Shown here: in pieces, positions 27,329 to 39,073 of the stretch | Layout: every line of letters begins with the position of its first letter | Position numbering within the stretch: position 1 is the first letter of the stretch | From: G963663365 sp963663365 | GTDB lineage: Bacteria; Hinthialibacterota; Hinthialibacteria; Hinthialibacterales; G963663365 | Reading direction: 5' to 3' | Assembly: GCA_963663365.2 (NCBI GenBank) | Contig: CAXXIH010000008.1 | Location: 2,480,001-2,544,000, forward strand | DNA: 64,000 nt | Position numbers and translations under genes: made by a program | Notes under the pieces: model-generated | What the model was told of the DNA's origin: nothing | The model's database searches: none | The model's input: only the letters and a program-made list of their open reading frames with translations

Positions 27329-27637
27329 TCAAATACGTTGCCCCTCGCCAGTCGACGCCTCCTCCCAGAGCACAGAATCAAGCAGAGCTTGGATCTCTTT
27401 TGAGGATCGGCATACCAATTCGACGTCTTGCTGCTGGATTTTCGCCTCCAATTTGCGATAGAACTTGTCGTTGACGGCAAGGATTTCCTGGAAGGCGTCT
27501 TCACCCTGCTTCGTAGTCTCGATCAGCTTAGGCTGGGAATTGCCGGGAGTCTCGCTCAGTCGTATTAGCCCATCTTGCTTCATCTTCCGGACAAGATTGT
27601 TAACGTACTGGCGAGACGTTCTGTGGAGTGTTGCTAG
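27329..27637 (-). pseudogene. MarR-family regulator, 5'-truncated
   Basis: The frame reads LHRTSRQYVNNLVRKMKQDGLIRLSE at its start, the recognition helix and wing of a MarR winged helix. The long C-terminal helices follow (TKQGEDAFQEILAVNDKFYRKL). About 40 to 50 N-terminal residues, including the first dimerisation helix, are missing: an in-frame stop (27638-27640) lies just upstream. It could initiate at the ATG at 27583 but would lack the DNA-binding domain. It is a gene remnant in the decayed island. Confidence 0.55.
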
Positions 27638-28559
27638 TTAGGAAACGGCTCGTCCAGGATGCGTATCGGGGTTACGAAGGAGTGAGCGTTACTTCCCGAA
27701 CGCAGCCAGAAGACCACGCAAGGAAGCTCAGAAAGTCCTTGCGAAGTCCCACGATAGGTGCCCTTCAGAAAGCGTCAAGAGGTTTTCGACGCCCGATGGG
27801 TTACAAGGACCTGCCACGTCTGGCCGAGGCCCTCAAGAGGCACAAGACGGATTGTGCAGCCACGATCTCTCGGGCCCTTGTGAGGGGCCGCCGCCAGCCG
27901 AGCCGTTGAGTGGGGCGTCCTTGGGAGCATTGGCCATTGAGCAGCCGGGGTCGGGAGTACCGTGGTTCTTAACCAACGAGGCGGGTTCGCTCGAACTGGC
28001 GGTTGGGAAGCTACGTGACCACATGCATCAAGCAAGTACCCCCTCCTGCAAGGGAGGGGTAACGTTCCTGGCGACCTCCTTCGCACTTCTCGCCAGCCCG
28101 TCAAAGTACGCGCCGTTTGAGTAGTTTTGGGCGAACAAGAACTTCAGCGGTGTGCTTCACCCAGAGCAGTTGCGCATTCCCCACCAGTGGGTGGATGCAA
28201 TTCGAAGGCATGGAGTTCAGTTCACTGCCCCCGTCGGTGAGTCCGATGCGCCCAGCGATCTTGCCGTAGCTACCGCAGGTGTTGTCGTCATGAGTCATTT
28301 CGGCCACCCGGCAGCATGGGCCGTGACGCGGTTCTGCTCACCATCATCTTGATTCGCGAACGACCGACGGATCATCCGAAACTGTGAGCGATCGCGGTGA
28401 CATCTGCACTTCTTGGCTGCCCCAAGACTTCAGAGACAGGGGCGACCTGCCGCAGTCGGTAACTTGCTTATCCTCTACTCCGTGGGGGCGAACAGCATAG
28501 TTTCCCTGCGTCGCCATTTTTCGCGAGATTACGATTGTCAAACGGCAACCATCCATAAT
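27638..28559. other. gene-free stretch with one shared 18-mer
   Basis: No gene could be supported. The 18-base sequence GGGGCGACCTGCCGCAGT at 28439-28456 is identical to 45399-45416 in repeat B, tying this island to the repeats around 38-45 kb. Short forward frames around 27628 and 28152 lack ribosome sites and family features. Confidence 0.45.
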
Positions 28560-28592
28560 CAGAAACCCATCCCGGCTGATTTCCGGGACGGG
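28560..28592 (-). terminator. probable intrinsic terminator of the giant surface protein gene
   Basis: CCCATCCCGG (28566-28575) and CCGGGACGGG (28583-28592) form a 10-bp stem with one mismatch and a CTGATTT loop. On the minus strand the stem is followed by TTTCT. It lies about 160 bases beyond the stop codon at 28752. Confidence 0.55.
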
Positions 28593-28751
28593 CCTCTCAG
28601 ACACTTACCCACTAAACTGCTGGGGCGTGTCGAACCGTTGCGCCTACCCCAATCAAGAAAGGACGCCAATTCCACTGCGAATCATTGCTGTGCGGTTCAC
28701 GAATCGAACTTCAGCTTACAGCGTTCGGAAAGTATCCAACCTGAATCTGAT

Positions 28752-31700
28752 CTAGAGCCAGTCGCCCTCGAAATACAATGCAAAATCGACCGCATTGTCC
28801 ACCTCGGCGCGGTCCGTTCCGTCGCTGCCATAGGCTTTGACGAACTCGAAAGCCATCGCTTCGTAAAGCAGTTCCAGTTCCGACTCCATCGTCAGCATGC
28901 GGGCCGTAGCCCCCGAAGCCTCGAACACGTCGTCGCGAGACGTGTCGTGAAGCTTGGCCCTGTCGTAGCCGCCCTGCAACGCCTGGGCGTAAACCTCATC
29001 GAAAGCACGCACGGTAAGGCTGAAGACATCGCCGTTCGTCTTCGGATCGTACATCTCCGTCTTGTGGCCGCGGAAACGGACCTCGTCGTCAAGGGGAGAG
29101 TCGATCAGCGTCGCTGTGTCGAAGCCGCCTGCGTAGCTGTAGGCGATCAGCTGAGTGAAACCGTGAATCGTGACATCATACTTGGGACTGACCATCCGAG
29201 TTTCGTCGAGTTGACACGTGAGCGTGTCGTCGTCTCGACTGTCGAAGAGGCGGGCGAAGTCACGATCGGTGTGACTGTAGGCGTTGACCACCTCAAAGAA
29301 CTTTGCGCGGCTGAAGAACGAGTAACTGTACAGTTTGCTCCATTCCTCTTCCGGATCGGCCTTGAATTTGATGCGGCTGTCCTCGGGCCCGTGAATTACC
29401 GCCGTGTCGCTGCCTCCCGTTTTGCCGTAGGCATGGTTGATACTGAACCCCTCGACGGTCAACGAGTAGCCGGGCCCCGACAGCGTAGTCATCCCCGGGG
29501 CCGATTCGTAGTGGTCGTTGCCTGCCGAGTCGTACAGACGTGCTTCATCCGCCGTCCCGCCGGCGCCGTGGACCGTGATCTCAGTCGTGCCTGACATGGT
29601 AACCTCGAAGCCTGGCCCCTTGAGGCTGCCCGAGGTGGGCTGCAGAACCGCCAAGTCGTCGTTCGGTGAACCGGTCAGTTCTGCCGTATCCTCGCCGTAT
29701 CCTCCGTCGAAGATCACAGTTCGCGCCTGCTCATCGGTAAAACTGTACTGCATTCGGTTGATACCAACCATTCGCGATGCCGAAGCGTCAAATTCGAACT
29801 CATCGGCTCCGTCTGTTCCGAAAACAGTCACGGTGTCGTTTGCATGATGCAGTTGATTGACGAGCATGAACTCTACGTCGGACGATGTGCCGGTCAACAG
29901 AACGTAGTAGACGACTTCGGCCAACGTCGAAGCATTTAGCACCTCCACTCCATCACCCACGAGCTCCGATACGGCGAAGGGATAGAGCGAGGGATTATCG
30001 AGCGGATCAGCGTCGTAGAGTTCTACCCAGGCCGAGTCTGTCGGATTGGAAAACAACGTTGCCAGTGTCAGATATCCCGTGTTCTTCGTCTCGAACCGAT
30101 ATACGCGGTCTTCCAGTGACACATCGAGCTGGGTGATGTCGGCATATGCAACCGACCCCAGATCGATGATCGGTGCGTCTGAGGGTTGGATGTTGATGCG
30201 GTAATCTTCCACCTCCCCGTCCGGGGCCTGCCCCTTGTAAGAGATATTGGGCGATGTGCTGAGCCGGAACCGGGCGAACGTATCACCAGGCTTGGAACTG
30301 CCGAGTACGGTGAACGGGAGGCTGGTGACGCCACTCCCAAGTGACACGCCTTTGAACACATGTTCGCCAGCATCGGTCCAATCTCCATCGGCATTGAAGT
30401 CGATCCAACCATTCAGGTACCCACCGCCTGCCGACGCTGTCACGTTCACCGAGGCGGGGGCGCCAACCACAAGGGAAGTCGTGAAGGCGACACCATCTTC
30501 GTCATCGATTCCATCCTGGTCGTCGCCGGTCGCTGTACTGTTCGGCTGGCCGTCTGCATCGGCATCGATCGAACTTCCCAGGTAAAACCCCGGCGAAATC
30601 ACGTGTCGCGCTCCGTCATCTTCCGAAAGGGTGGGGTAGAGAGAGGGAGCATCACCCAGGTCGGCATTGACAACCATTTCGATGGTCACCAAATAGTCTT
30701 CCACCTCACCGTCAGGAGCCAGCCCTTCATATGATAGACTGCCCGTGCTCGAAAGCCGGAACCTGGCGAAGGTATCGCCCATAATCGCCCCTGCGGGCAC
30801 CGTGAAATCGAGCGTATTCGTCCCCGCGACCAGGGGCCAATCGCCGAAGATCTGATCACCTTCCTGCACCCAACTTCCGTCGGCCCCAAAATCGATCCAG
30901 GCATCGAGATAACCACCGACGCCTTGCGGATCGTTCAACTCGACCACCAATTGCGAAATCTGGCCGGGAACCAACAGCAACGGAAAGGAGACGCCGTCCT
31001 CGTCGTCACTGCCTTCTGTGTCGTCACCTGTGGCGTCGTCGTTTGGTTGACCGTCAGGCTCCGCATCGACTCCCTGGCCTAGGAAGAAGTCGGACTGGAG
31101 CAGATGCCGGGCGCCGTTGTCGGCCAGCGTTGTGGAGAACGGTGCATCGCCGAAGTCGAGTTCTCCAGTGCCGCCGGTGATAGTCACCATGTAATCTTCC
31201 ACCTCGCCGTCCGGTGCGTAGCCCACGTAGGAGAGGCCTTCTTCAGTGGACAATCGGAAGCGAGCGAACGTGTTGGTTGCCACGGCCGCTGCGGGAATGT
31301 TGAACCCAAGCGTGTTGGTGCCAGCATCCAGTGCCCAGTCGTTAAAGATGTGCTCATTTTCGTCCGCCCAGTCGCCATCGGCGTTGAAGTCAACCCATGC
31401 GTTCAGGTAGCCACCGGCTTGTGAGGCGGTGACAGTCAACCTGGTATACTCGCCAGCGACTACTTCTTCGGCGAACGTCACACCGTCGTCGTCATCGTTA
31501 CCGTCCGTATCGTCGCCGATCGCCGTAGCGTCAGACTGGCCGTCACTGTCGGCATCGATCGTTGCACCGAGAAATAAACCGGAGCCCAGCAAATGCAACG
31601 CACCATGGCTCTCATACGATGTGGGAAAGCCTGGGGAGGGCGCATCGCCATAATCCGCATTGGCCGGGACGCCACTGAATTCCGCCAATCCATATGGAGC

Positions 31701-34700
31701 TGTCGTGTGGGCGTAAGTCTGGTGCTTGGAGTGCGTTGGGTCGTCCATATGGTAGACCCTGACGTTGAACACTTCGTAGGGCCCGTCGACACCGTGTGCC
31801 CAAATCACATTGCCGGGAAACTCAAGGGGATGAAATGTGTTTGGTCAGCCGTCAAATGGGCGGTTGTCTCAAGCGTTTCAATCTCTGTTCCGGCAGAGTC
31901 CACCAGACTTGCCACCAGAACGATGTCTCCGTCCTGACTCACCTCGACTCCCGTGTTAATCACCAAATCGAGGATGCCGTCGCCGTCAATATCGGCCAGA
32001 TGATCCGTGTAATCGGTTGTCAACACGATCAGCGGTTCCTCAAACACTTCGAAGTCGTCGGCGTCGTAGGCAGCAGTCTCGGCAGCTTGCTCAACAAACG
32101 TCACGGGCCGCTCGCCCTGCGGCGTGATCGACAAGTACTTAAGCGTATAGGGACCATCGGAGCCGGACTGATTGATGGTGGTGCCGTGAAAGTCCAGTGC
32201 GGCCGTGTGCCCTCCGACGGCGAACGAAGATGTGTAGGCAGCCGACTCAATCGTTTCGCCGCTTGCATCACACAGCCAGCCTTCGATCGTATAGTCACCG
32301 ACTACGCCAATGTGAAAGCCCACATCTACAGTCAACAGATTGAACAACCCGTCGCCATCGCTGTCGACAACGTGGTCGACATATGGGCCTGTAAAGGTCT
32401 CGGTGGAGACGTCAAAGTCCGTATAGCGGTAGGCCGCCGTGGCCTGATCGACCGTGCCGACTTGTTCGTCCAGGCCTTCGGTCGCAACAACCACCAAGCG
32501 ATAGGGGCCGTCAGTCTGCCAAGCCGAGAAGTCGAGCCCGCGTAGATTGACGTCGACCGTGGAATTACCAACAGGCAAATTCTCAACGTGGTGTTCCGAG
32601 GTGATCAGGTTGCCGTCGGCCGAATAAGCAAGACAATCAAAACGATATTCACCCGGCGCGAGCGCGTCAATGGCTGCCGACACGGTAAGCCAGTCGAACT
32701 TGCCGTCCCCGTCTGTGTCCGTTCCTCGATCAGTTACTCCAGTCAGCCGGGCAGGTAACTCTCCGAACTGTGTGTGCACGTAGGCCGGGCTTTCGTACTG
32801 CTGCTCGACTGGTGTGAAGTCGTCTTTTCCAAGTAGTAGTAGAGTTGCCGTGAAGACGCCGTCCAACCCGCTCTGGAGAATCTCTTCGCCGCTGAAATAC
32901 AGCGTTATGGGATGCCCACCGGCTACTGTTGCATCAATCAACGCAAACGATTGGCCACCGCTGTCGTAGCTGGGCTGGAGCGACACGAGTTGCTCACCCT
33001 GTCTCAGTTCCCCGTACACAATGTATTGCCCCGGTTCGTCAATTTGCACATCCACATCGATGGCCAGGCTGTCATATATGCCGTCTCCCTGATCGTCAAT
33101 CGGCTGGAACGCAGGCGTCCCGCTGAACAAAGCCTCCGCAACCGCCAGATCATCGGTCAATGAGAGACTGCTTGTGTTCGTTTCAGAAAGGGAAGACGCA
33201 GACGGTTTCTTCCTATAGCCGTATGCGTTCGTTCCCGGAGGGACGGCGTCTTCAGCAAAGAATGACCACGCTGTATATAGCCGATAGCCATCTGTTAATT
33301 CCCAGTATTTGCCGTAACCATCGGAGGGAATAGATTTATCGCTGGTCCGATCCCACTGCACGCCCTCATAAAGACCGTTGTTCTGCACCTTGCCGAACAC
33401 TCCGTCATAGGCTTTGTCCTCATAGGTTCCCAGGCGGTGAGACGAAAAAAACCACCGATCGTATGTACTCGTAAGTATGGGGCCAGCGTTTCCTGTATAC
33501 CCTTGCATGGTCACATTCCCCGTCTGTGTGACGTACCCCGCCTTGTTGCCCTTCGTTCCCTGTATGAGCGCGACACTGGTGCCCTCGACTCCCAGTACCT
33601 CGGCCAAAGTGTGCCACATTGTGGCGAGAGTTCGGCAATTGGCCCAACGACTCTTCGTTGCCACTTTGTCTTCGATCAGGTCTTTCCACGTCACTCCTGG
33701 CTCTGTCCCTGCCTTGTTACCACCAGTAGCATATCGCCAGTGATTGCGTTTCCCATAGTCATATATACCGTGGACGAGGGCTTCCAAGATCTCCAGGGGT
33801 GCCTTTTCTGACGATGCAAAACTCGTGGCCTTCCGCACCCACTCCAGCTTGGGGTTGGTAATCAGGGAAGTTCCATACGTACCATACAGTTTGTGTTCCG
33901 TCGCAAGTGTCCAAAGCTCCTGGTTCTCATCGTAGGGGTCATAGGCCTTGAACTCGAACACGATCTTGTAGTGGTCCACCAAGCCAGGCCTATCTACCTT
34001 GAAACTAGCCTCCCAGCCCTCAAGCTCTTGGTCATAAAGCGCATCAGGGGGTTCCCAACCGACGGGTTTGGCCGTTGTGATGGTCCAACTGTATTTGCAG
34101 ATCGGCTCCCAATTCGGTTTCTCGGCAGGATCCGTCTTGAGTTGGTACCACACTTCAAATGACCCTGGTGTTTTCGTGGCCGATCCGACCGATGTCTTTC
34201 CAATGCTGTTGACAATCGCTACTCCTTTGGGGGCCAGTTCGGTCCAGATCGGTACTCGCCCCTGAGCATCGGGGGCTGGGGCCTCTTGATATCGTGTGTC
34301 GAACTTAGCTAAAACTGCCTCTAGCTTCACTTCAATCAACTCGATCTTGTAGTCCTCCACCTCGCCGTCTTTGGCGAAACCGTCGAATGAAAGATTCGAT
34401 TCGCTGCTGAAACGAAAGCGGGCGAATGCCGGCCCCTTCGTTAACCCCTTGGGGATCGTGACCTTGATTGTGTTCTCTCCCGCAACGACAGACTTGGCCT
34501 GAATCACATGCTCGTTCGCAGGATGGGTCGAGATGTCATGGTCGAAATCAATCCATGCGTTCAAGTAGCCGGCTTTCGACGCGGTGACGATAACCTCGAT
34601 CTCCCTTGCTTCCTCAGCAATCGCCAAGTGTGTGGGCAAGACCACACCGTCCTCATCGTCCATGTTGCTCTGATCGTCGCTGTCCGCATTGACGCTCGAT

Positions 34701-37513
34701 TGGCCGTTCGGCTCTGCATCCACACCTGCACCGAGATAGAATTCGGGTACGATGAAATGGCTCGCCCCGTTGGCCTCCCACGGCGTCGGATAACCGTTAC
34801 CGGCATCTCCATAGTCGACTGCTACGCGATAGTCTTCCACCTCGCCATCCAAGGCTGTGCCTGTTGGCTGGGCGACGGATGCTTGATCCGTACTGACACG
34901 AAATCGGGCATAGGTTTCGGCTGGCAGAGTGCCGGAGGGCACAGTGAACGAGATCTCGCGCTGACCGCTCGTTGTGTACGACCGCTGAAAGATGTTCTCT
35001 GACCCTCCGTCCCACACACCGTTCCCGTCGAAGTCGATCCAGCCGGCAACGTACGTAGTCTTCCCAGGATTGGGGTCGGCGTTGACCATGATGCTCAGGC
35101 GGCCCTGCTGACCCGGCCGAAGGGCCGTGAGAAACTCCACGCCGTCTTCATCATCCGGGGTGGCGTCCGCGTCGTCGCTCAGCGCCAGGGCATCTGGCAC
35201 GCCGTCGCTTTCGTAGTCGACGTATGCTCCCAAGCACGCCAGGCCCTGTGCGTGACGGGCGCCGTTGTCCTCTTGGCGAACAGGATATGTACTGGGGGCA
35301 TCACCATAATCCGCCGGAGGCGCGACATACCCTATCTTGGCTACAAAGGCGTCCTGGCCACCGGCATTGCTTGACTGGAAGACGGACGGGGTCGCGTCGG
35401 GAAAGGGCAAATCGTCCGAAGTGGTTGCGCCTACTACCAGCACACTGCCAATCGAATCTACCGCAACGCCGAATGCGTTGTCGACTCCCGACCCGCCGAG
35501 ATAGCTGGACCAGACCAAGCCGGTCCCATCGCTGCGGACTCGCGTGACATACGCCTCGGAACGGTCGTATACGGTATCGAAGCCACCCGACACTGGGAAA
35601 TTGCTGGACCAAGTTACGCCAGCTACCAATACGTCGCCATTCGACGCAGATGCAATGTCATATCCCCATTCGTACCCCGTTCCGCCAAGGAAACTAGACC
35701 AGTCCAGTTGGCCGCTGCTGGCAACCTTGGTGACGTACGCGTCCATGGCTCCGGACAATCGGGAATCGAATCCACGGAGATCGGGGAAGTCACTCGAATA
35801 GGTCCAGCCCGTCAACAAGACGTTGTTTGCCGAATCACACGCGACGCTGTGCCCGAATTCGTCGCCGGACCCTCCCAGGAAACTAGCCCACAGCTTCTGC
35901 CGCCCGTCACCGGTGATCTTGGCAACAAAGGCCTCTCGTCCGCTGAAGGTAGTATCGAATGCACTTTGATGGGGAAAGTCGCTTGAGCTGGTTGCGCCTG
36001 TCACCAAGACATTGCCGTCGGAATCGACCGCAATGTCTGTTCCTGTGTCCTTGTCTGTTCCGCCGAGGTAACTGAACCACAGTTTGGCCCCATCCTTACT
36101 AATCTTGGTAACGAACGCATCGTCATCCGCAGTGCCACTCAGGAACTGCCAGCCGCCAGGTTGCCTCTGGAAGGCTTCTGAAGTGGAAAGAAGATCGTAG
36201 CCTAACGTATTAAATCGACTCTTGCCGGTAACGAGAATATCGCCCGCGGAATCAACGGCAAGACCGCCTGGAGAGTCGTCGCCCTTACCGCCGAGAAATG
36301 AGGACCACTGTATAGCTCCCGAGGCGTTCAGCTTCGTAACAAAAGCATCGTCCATTTCTCTTGACTGATCGAATCCGTTTTTCGAAGGGAAATCATCGGA
36401 TTCCGTACCGCCAGTAATCAGGATGTTGTTCTGGCCATCAGTGGCAACGTCCGATCCCCAGTCGTCCCGATCCCCGCCCAGATAGGTCGACCAAAGCAGA
36501 CTGCCAGAACTGCTGACCTTGCTGACAAAGGCGTCCTTACCACCTGCCAAACTCGGGTCACTCGGATTGTGAGTTCTGAAATCGGCAGATTCGGTCCACC
36601 CTGTCAACACAACATTGTTCTCAGAATCGACGGCAATTCTCTCAGCGGCTTCAAGTGCTGTTCCACCCAGGTAGCTTCCCCAGGAAAGGTCCGGATCGAT
36701 GATCAGCGAGTGAGAAGGGTCATAGGTGCCGGTTACTGCAAAGCGATACGTGTCGGCATCCACCAACTCGAAGGACCCGGGCACTTCGCTTCGGCGTCCG
36801 TCAATCTCCTGGTAGATGTAGGGAGCGTCATCGGTCAGGGTGCCAAGGGAAGTGTCGATAACCAAGGAGCCGTCCGCATCAATCGAAAGGCCTTCGATAC
36901 CCTCGTAGCTGACCTGGATCTGCGAGTAGTCGGCACCGGGGGACACGTGGAACTCGTACTTCAGACTCGAACGCTTGCCCCAGATCGAAAGATCAATGTT
37001 GTCATACAATTCCTCATAGAGAACAGTACTGTAGGTTGGCACATTCGTGACCCACTGGCCCGAATCGCCTAAGTAGTAGTTGATCACTGCAGAGAGAGGA
37101 TTAACACCCTTAGGTGTAACTTCACGACCACCGTCAAACCGAGCCGCCACGATCTGCTCGGATGTGGCCTGTTCCTCGCCTTCCCCCTGCAGCTGGAACA
37201 ACTGAAGCGTTGGTCCCTCGTCGGTGAACCAGACGTTCGCTGATTGACCTGGGTGTATTAGCCGCACGGAGTCATCCCATTGCCCCACATTCTCGATGAA
37301 ATGTGCCGGGGAGGTTTGAAACAGTTCCACGGCCGAGTGTTCGGTCTCACGCGTTCCCCCAGACTCGTCCAACGCCGTCTCCGGTGACACTCCGATCGAT
37401 AACAGCGAACGATCCTCGAGTCTCTCCAGGAGGGCTCGACGTCCATACCGAAACGGCCGTCTTCGCAAGGGACTACCCTCAAAGTCCGACCAGCGCGCGC
37501 GGAAGAGCAACAT
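28752..37513 (-). pseudogene. giant secreted surface protein (LEPR-XLL, SBBP, GEVED, transglutaminase-like), single-base frameshift
   Basis: About 2,920 residues if one base is restored. N-terminus: GRRALLERLEDRSLLS, the planctomycete LEPR-XLL-type export motif. Next FIENVGQWDDSVRL, the domain that precedes SBBP repeats, and about nine SBBP propeller repeats (SYLGGTALEAAERIAVDSEN and similar). Two GEVED domains follow, then a transglutaminase-like domain with Cys in SRWANCRTLATMWH and possible His/Asp in SSHRLGTYEDKAYD. Then come four repeats of about 110 residues, each opening with a DxDGDG-type loop (TDTDGDGKFDWL, DSDGDGLFNLL, DIDGDGILDLV), three more GEVED domains, and a C-terminal array with GG-D-A-LHD-S-DD spacing. 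The frame breaks at a run of four G (31826-31829); five would read straight through into IWAHGVDGPYEVF, matching DGPY in sister repeats. Likely a cell-surface or extracellular Ca-binding protein. The start used is the ATG at 37513; one 18 codons upstream is possible. Confidence 0.8.
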
Positions 37514-38343
37514 GGCGTGGCTCCCATAGAAGGAACAGACGTGTGTGGAACTACAGTCCAATCGCAACCGACGTCTCTCACGTCAGCCGAGATCAGGCTG
37601 TTGGATTACGCCGAGCACTCACCGGAACTGATCAGGCATTAGAGCTCGGTCCCTTTCCCTTTTCCTGTCGAATCTGAAGCACCTGTCAAAGCTGCACATC
37701 CAACGAATGAAGGACAGTCGAGGGGTAGTCCGATTCTCGAAGACAACGGCCTGCCCAACCGTTCGTGAGAAATACAGATTGCACCATACGTGCGCGATCG
37801 ATCAACAAACCCCTGTACGATTATCCCGCAGGAATCTCGCTCGGGCCCTTCTGACGCGCCGCCAGTCTACGCCTCTGGCTCTACAACCGTCAACTACCCA
37901 CAAAGTGAAACTTGTCAATGCAAGATGGCATCGGGTTGGGCATACTGATTGTTCGGAGTGTATCCAACACTAATGCCGAAGGTTCAATGGTTGTTTCCAG
38001 TCGCACAAACGGCAAGTCTGGGATCGTCATCTCTTGATCTAAGTCACGAAATCCCATGGAAATGGGACGCGAATGAGACACAGTCGAAGGCGATTAATCT
38101 AACTCGACAAGACGATGAGTCAAGTTCGTTATGAAGCGACTCGTTTAATGCGTCAGTGCCTCATATGGCCCGCACCCAGACAACCAAAACCGTGACAAGG
38201 CAATGCCCCGCCAACTGAGGGGGTGATGTGGTGTCTGTCGCAACATCGACTGCACGAGAGAATCGATTCTCGGCCCCGTCGTGATCCACGCTTGGTCTGC
38301 TCGGAACTGACCATCAGAGGGCAGAACACGGCGTACCCGTATC
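37514..38343. other. gene-free region upstream of the giant protein gene
   Basis: No protein-like frame was found. The promoter of the giant gene should be in the first few hundred bases, but no box pair stands out. Confidence 0.4.
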
Positions 38344-38540
38344 TGACTCATGACAAAACGACATACGCTGCAAACGCACACCGCCGAGCTGACTGCGGAG
38401 GGCGTGTCAGGGACGCGCAACGAACGTTCGGATCGGTCCCCGGACAGCCCCCGCTGAAGAGCGGGGCCCCGGTTGCGCAACGTGGGCGGGGCGACCTGAG
38501 TGAGTTGCGCAAACCGGCCCCCGCTCTTCGGCGGGGGTGC
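38344..38540. repeat. dispersed repeat A, inverted relative to repeat B
   Basis: Positions 38344-38481 align with the reverse complement of about 45420-45549, sharing CATGACAAAACG, GGAGGGCGTGTCAGGG, CGGATCGGTC/CGAATCGGTC and TTGCGCAAC. The copies are about two-thirds identical by eye. The 3' part of repeat A is a long hairpin, given separately. Confidence 0.6.
38448..38537. repeat. long imperfect palindrome inside repeat A
   Basis: The left arm 38448-38481 (CCCCCGCTGAAGAGCGGGGC then CCCGGTTGCGCAAC) is nearly complementary to the right arm 38504-38537, with 22 bases between. Only three or four positions do not pair. The folded transcript would be very stable. It may be the end of a non-autonomous mobile element. 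Confidence 0.6.
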
Positions 38541-39073
38541 CGCTGTGAGCGGCATAAGGCTGCCAATTGACCATCCCAAACCAAGCGTGACAGGGCCAAC
38601 TTATCGAGCAGATCGCGGAGGGTCTGCCCCCTTAAAAAAGACGGCTGCGGTCTGGCGGTCGGAGTCGAGTAGTCCGTCTCCGTGAATGTCGTCGGCGAGG
38701 AGGCGAGCAGGGCGGGCCAAGGGGCGCGGCGGTGCGCCACTGGTGGGCAAGCCACCAGTCGCACCTACGCCGGCACTGGGAGTTGCATCCGCTCGGCTGG
38801 CGTTGTGTTTATTGCATCGCCGGAGCGGCGTCGCTGCGCTCGTTGATCCGGCCTGGGAACGGGCAACCGGCCGTCAGCCTTTTCGGCAGGGTAACCCAGT
38901 GTACGGGACCTCTCGTGGCAGAGCTACCCAGGTTCAAACAACCTGGGCCACCCGCGGATCGGCAGAGATTGCGTTGACTTTCGTCAGATTATCGCCTCCG
39001 ACTGCTCCGGCAGTGAACCGGACTACACGGACGAACGCAACCGGAGCCGACAACAGGACAGAAGAGAGCTGAT
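38541..39073. other. gene-free region with a segment shared with 42.6 kb
   Basis: The segment at about 38597-38628 (CCAACTTATCGAGCAG then CGGAGGG) closely matches 42607-42640. Read on the minus strand, both would encode a similar peptide (LR-N/D-LLD-E/K-LA), so the repeats may be remains of a coding element that I cannot identify. Confidence 0.45.

Noticed and set aside
27628..27909. Forward frame of 93 codons
   Set aside because: Arg-rich, without ribosome site, and within a decayed gene-poor stretch.
31805..31830. Programmed -1 frameshift in the giant protein gene
   Set aside because: No slippery heptamer or downstream structure is apparent; loss of one G/C in a run is simpler.
38448..38537. 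Integron attC site
   Set aside because: Arms and spacer look similar in size, but the RYYYAAC/GTTRRRY core sites are not matched and no integrase is present.
38348..38764. Reverse frame through repeat A
   Set aside because: It runs across a palindrome and repeats; only a short stretch is shared with repeat C, too little to call a gene.
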